NCBI RefSeq assembly: GCF_030811595.1
Contig: NZ_JAUSRB010000002.1
Location: forward strand, 248,001-312,000
Length of the DNA stretch: 64,000 nt
Source of the DNA: Streptosporangium brasiliense
GTDB taxonomy: Bacteria > Actinomycetota > Actinomycetes > Streptosporangiales > Streptosporangiaceae
Direction of reading: 5' to 3'
Shown here: in pieces, positions 62,775-64,000 of the stretch
Numbering within the stretch: position 1 is the first letter of the stretch
Layout of the letters: each line of letters opens with the position of its first letter
The notes under the pieces: model-generated
What the model was told of the DNA's origin: nothing
Database searches by the model: none
Seen by the model: only the letters and a program-made list of their open reading frames with translations
Translations under genes and position numbers: made by a program

Positions 62775-63284
62775 ATGTCCCGTACTTCACGGCCGGTCCC
62801 CCTCCCCCGGGTCGCGCCGTCCCCCTCCGCCGAGCCGCCCTACGACGACGAGCGGCCGTCAGGAGACCTCCCGGCCGCCCCGCCGTACGTCCAGGGGGCA
62901 CTCGCCCTCGCCTACGGGCCCGAGCCGGTCGAGCCTCCCGCCCGGAGCCCGTTGATCTGGGGGCCGCCGGGCGCGGTCCCCGACGAGCGGCGGCTGCGCG
63001 CCCTCGGCCAGGCCGTCGCCGAGGTCCTGTCCGGCAGGCGGCCGCCGGCGAGCGTCTCCCCGCACATGACCGGCCGCGCCCACGCCGAGCTGGTCAGGAG
63101 CGGGAAGATCATCAACTGCGCGCGGCCGCCGCTGGTCGGCACGGCGCACGTGTCCCAGCCCAAGGACGGGGTCGTGGAGATGTGCGTCCTGGTGCACTGC
63201 GGGGACCGGCCGCGCGTGCTGGCCCTGCGGCTGGAGCGCCGGGGTGTGCAGTGGCTGTGCACCGACGTCGAGACGACCCCCTGA
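62775..63284 (+). CDS. Rv3235-like protein next to secA
   Basis: The product is 169 residues. A Pro-rich N-terminus (about 1-65) leads to a conserved core: RLRALGQAVAEVLSGRRPPASVSPHMTGRAHAELVRSG, then QPKDGVVEMCVLVHCGDRPRVLALRLERRGVQWLCTDVE. This is the small Rv3235 family (DUF6459), commonly adjacent to secA in actinobacteria, of unknown function. GGAG is 5 nt before ATG 62775; a GTG at 62742 would add 11 residues. It converges on secA. Confidence 0.85.
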   Translation: MSRTSRPVPLPRVAPSPSAEPPYDDERPSGDLPAAPPYVQGALALAYGPEPVEPPARSPLIWGPPGAVPDERRLRALGQAVAEVLSGRRPPASVSPHMTGRAHAELVRSGKIINCARPPLVGTAHVSQPKDGVVEMCVLVHCGDRPRVLALRLERRGVQWLCTDVETTP

Positions 63285-63296
63285 CCCCTGACCGCT

Positions 63297-63448
63297 GACC
63301 GCACGCCGTACGGCGGTGGCCCGCACGCGGCCGGTGACCGGCACGGCCGGTGACCGCACGCCGTACGGCGGTGGCCCGCACGCGGCCGGTGACCGGCACG
63401 GCCGGTGACCGCACGCCGTACGGCGGTGGCCCGCACGCGGCCGGTGAC
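63297..63448. repeat. 2.8 copies of a 55-bp tandem repeat
   Basis: Identical units start at 63297, 63352 and 63407 (the third breaks at about 63448). Each contains the self-complementary CGCCGTACGGCG-like core and a GGCCGGTGACCGG stretch, giving hairpin potential. The 303-bp gap between the Rv3235-like gene and secA holds only this and the secA terminator. Confidence 0.85.
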
Positions 63449-63534
63449 GGCGCGGGCTGGTGACCGCTTGTCCGGCAGGGCGCCGGCAGCCGGTGACGGC
63501 GCGTCGGGCAGGGCGTCGGCGGACGGCGGGAAAG

Positions 63535-63569
63535 CCGGAGGGCCCGCACCCGGCGTGCGGGCCCTCCGG
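63535..63569 (-). terminator. Terminator of secA
   Basis: Fourteen-base perfect arms (63535-63548, 63556-63569) with a 7-nt loop lie 19 bp beyond the secA stop on its 3' side. No U-tract. Confidence 0.8.
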
Positions 63570-63587
63570 TCAGCGCTCGGTCAGCGC

Positions 63588-64000
63588 TCAGACCTCGACG
63601 TTCCTGGGGTCGCCGTGGCAGCGCTTGTACTTCTTGCCGGAGCCGCAGGGGCACGGGGCGTTGCGCTCGACATTGCCGTAGGCGTCGCGCTCGGCCTTGG
63701 TGCTGACCCGGGTGTGCTCGATCTCGCCGGCCTCACCGGGCGCGGTGTATTCCAGCTCGGAGGGGCGCTGCGGGCCGCGCAGACCGCGGGCGATGATGGA
63801 GCGGGTCTCCGTGATCGCCTCGTCCTCGTGCGCGTGGTCGTGCTCCTCGACGATCGGATTGGTCTGCACCTCGACCTCGAGGTTGAACAGATAGCCGACC
63901 GACTCCTCCTTGATGCCCTCCAGCATCTGGGAGAACATGTCGAAGCCCTCGCGCTGGTATTCGATCAGGGGGTCGCGCTGCGCCATCGCGCGCAGGCCGA
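63588..64000 (-). CDS. secA: Preprotein translocase ATPase SecA, C-terminal part
   Basis: The last 137 codons of secA are present; the gene runs off the right edge. The helical region [20 protein letters not shown] is the SecA helical-scaffold/C-terminal area, followed by an acidic linker and the zinc-binding SEC-C tail [17 protein letters not shown]. It drives Sec-dependent export. The stop is followed by a strong hairpin. Confidence 0.96.
   Translation of the reverse strand, partial: GLRAMAQRDPLIEYQREGFDMFSQMLEGIKEESVGYLFNLEVEVQTNPIVEEHDHAHEDEAITETRSIIARGLRGPQRPSELEYTAPGEAGEIEHTRVSTKAERDAYGNVERNAPCPCGSGKKYKRCHGDPRNVEV

Overview
The window is about 64 kb of very G+C-rich DNA, with strong G/C bias at third codon positions, dense gene packing and GTG starts. 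Several gene families place it in a filamentous actinobacterium. These are a SARP/AfsR-type regulator beside a Ser/Thr kinase, a DasR-type GlcNAc phosphotransferase system, an ssrA-smpB-ftsX-ftsE-prfB block, a GdhB-type large glutamate dehydrogenase, and an Rv3235-like gene beside secA. Gene content and order look most like Streptosporangiaceae (Nonomuraea/Streptosporangium relatives), but the family is an inference. It reads as ordinary chromosome: no insertion sequence, phage, CRISPR array, rRNA or tRNA gene was seen.

Layout, left end. 1-10 kb: a truncated membrane protein gene, a fatty-acyl-CoA synthetase, an HtrA-like lipoprotein protease, an OmpA-like/lipoprotein gene pair, and a kinase-SARP operon. 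10-15 kb is a stress/detoxification patch: a MarR regulator divergent from an internally deleted aldo/keto reductase, a quinone oxidoreductase behind a near-perfect SoxR box, a shortened CGNR protein divergent from an alpha/beta hydrolase, and an MFS pump.

15-23 kb is core housekeeping: tmRNA (ssrA), a penicillin-binding-protein-like lipoprotein that has lost its catalytic residues, smpB, ftsX, ftsE, a small zinc-ribbon membrane protein and prfB. A 1625-residue NAD-glutamate dehydrogenase fills 23-28 kb. 28-47 kb is mixed: a Tat-exported FAD oxidase, an orphan YefM/Phd antitoxin divergent from a solitary clpP, a two-component system, acetoacetyl-CoA synthetase, a LysR/beta-lactamase pair, a catalytically intact paralogue of the dead PBP, a PLP decarboxylase, three HAD-family genes with altered catalytic motifs, and an acyl-CoA dehydrogenase. 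47-53 kb holds a repeat-rich basic protein, a giant P-type ATPase whose first half looks like a decayed ATPase copy, and a 41-residue peptide gene.

53-62.6 kb is a compact amino-sugar island. A GH3 beta-hexosaminidase lipoprotein can release GlcNAc; two EIIC permeases with EIIB, EIIA, HPr and Enzyme I can import and phosphorylate it; a SIS-domain enzyme and a HAD phosphatase can process sugar phosphates. A DasR-type GntR regulator lies beside a split dre-like palindrome, and a second dre-core palindrome precedes ptsH. The window ends with an Rv3235-like gene, a 55-bp tandem repeat, a strong hairpin and the 3' end of secA.

The most unusual observations are the antitoxin/ClpP divergon with TGTACA operator motifs, the dead PBP lodged between ssrA and smpB, the SoxR-box promoter with its MerR-type 19-bp spacer, and a cluster of genes with in-frame core losses or catalytic substitutions. 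All functional statements are from reading motifs; no database search was possible.
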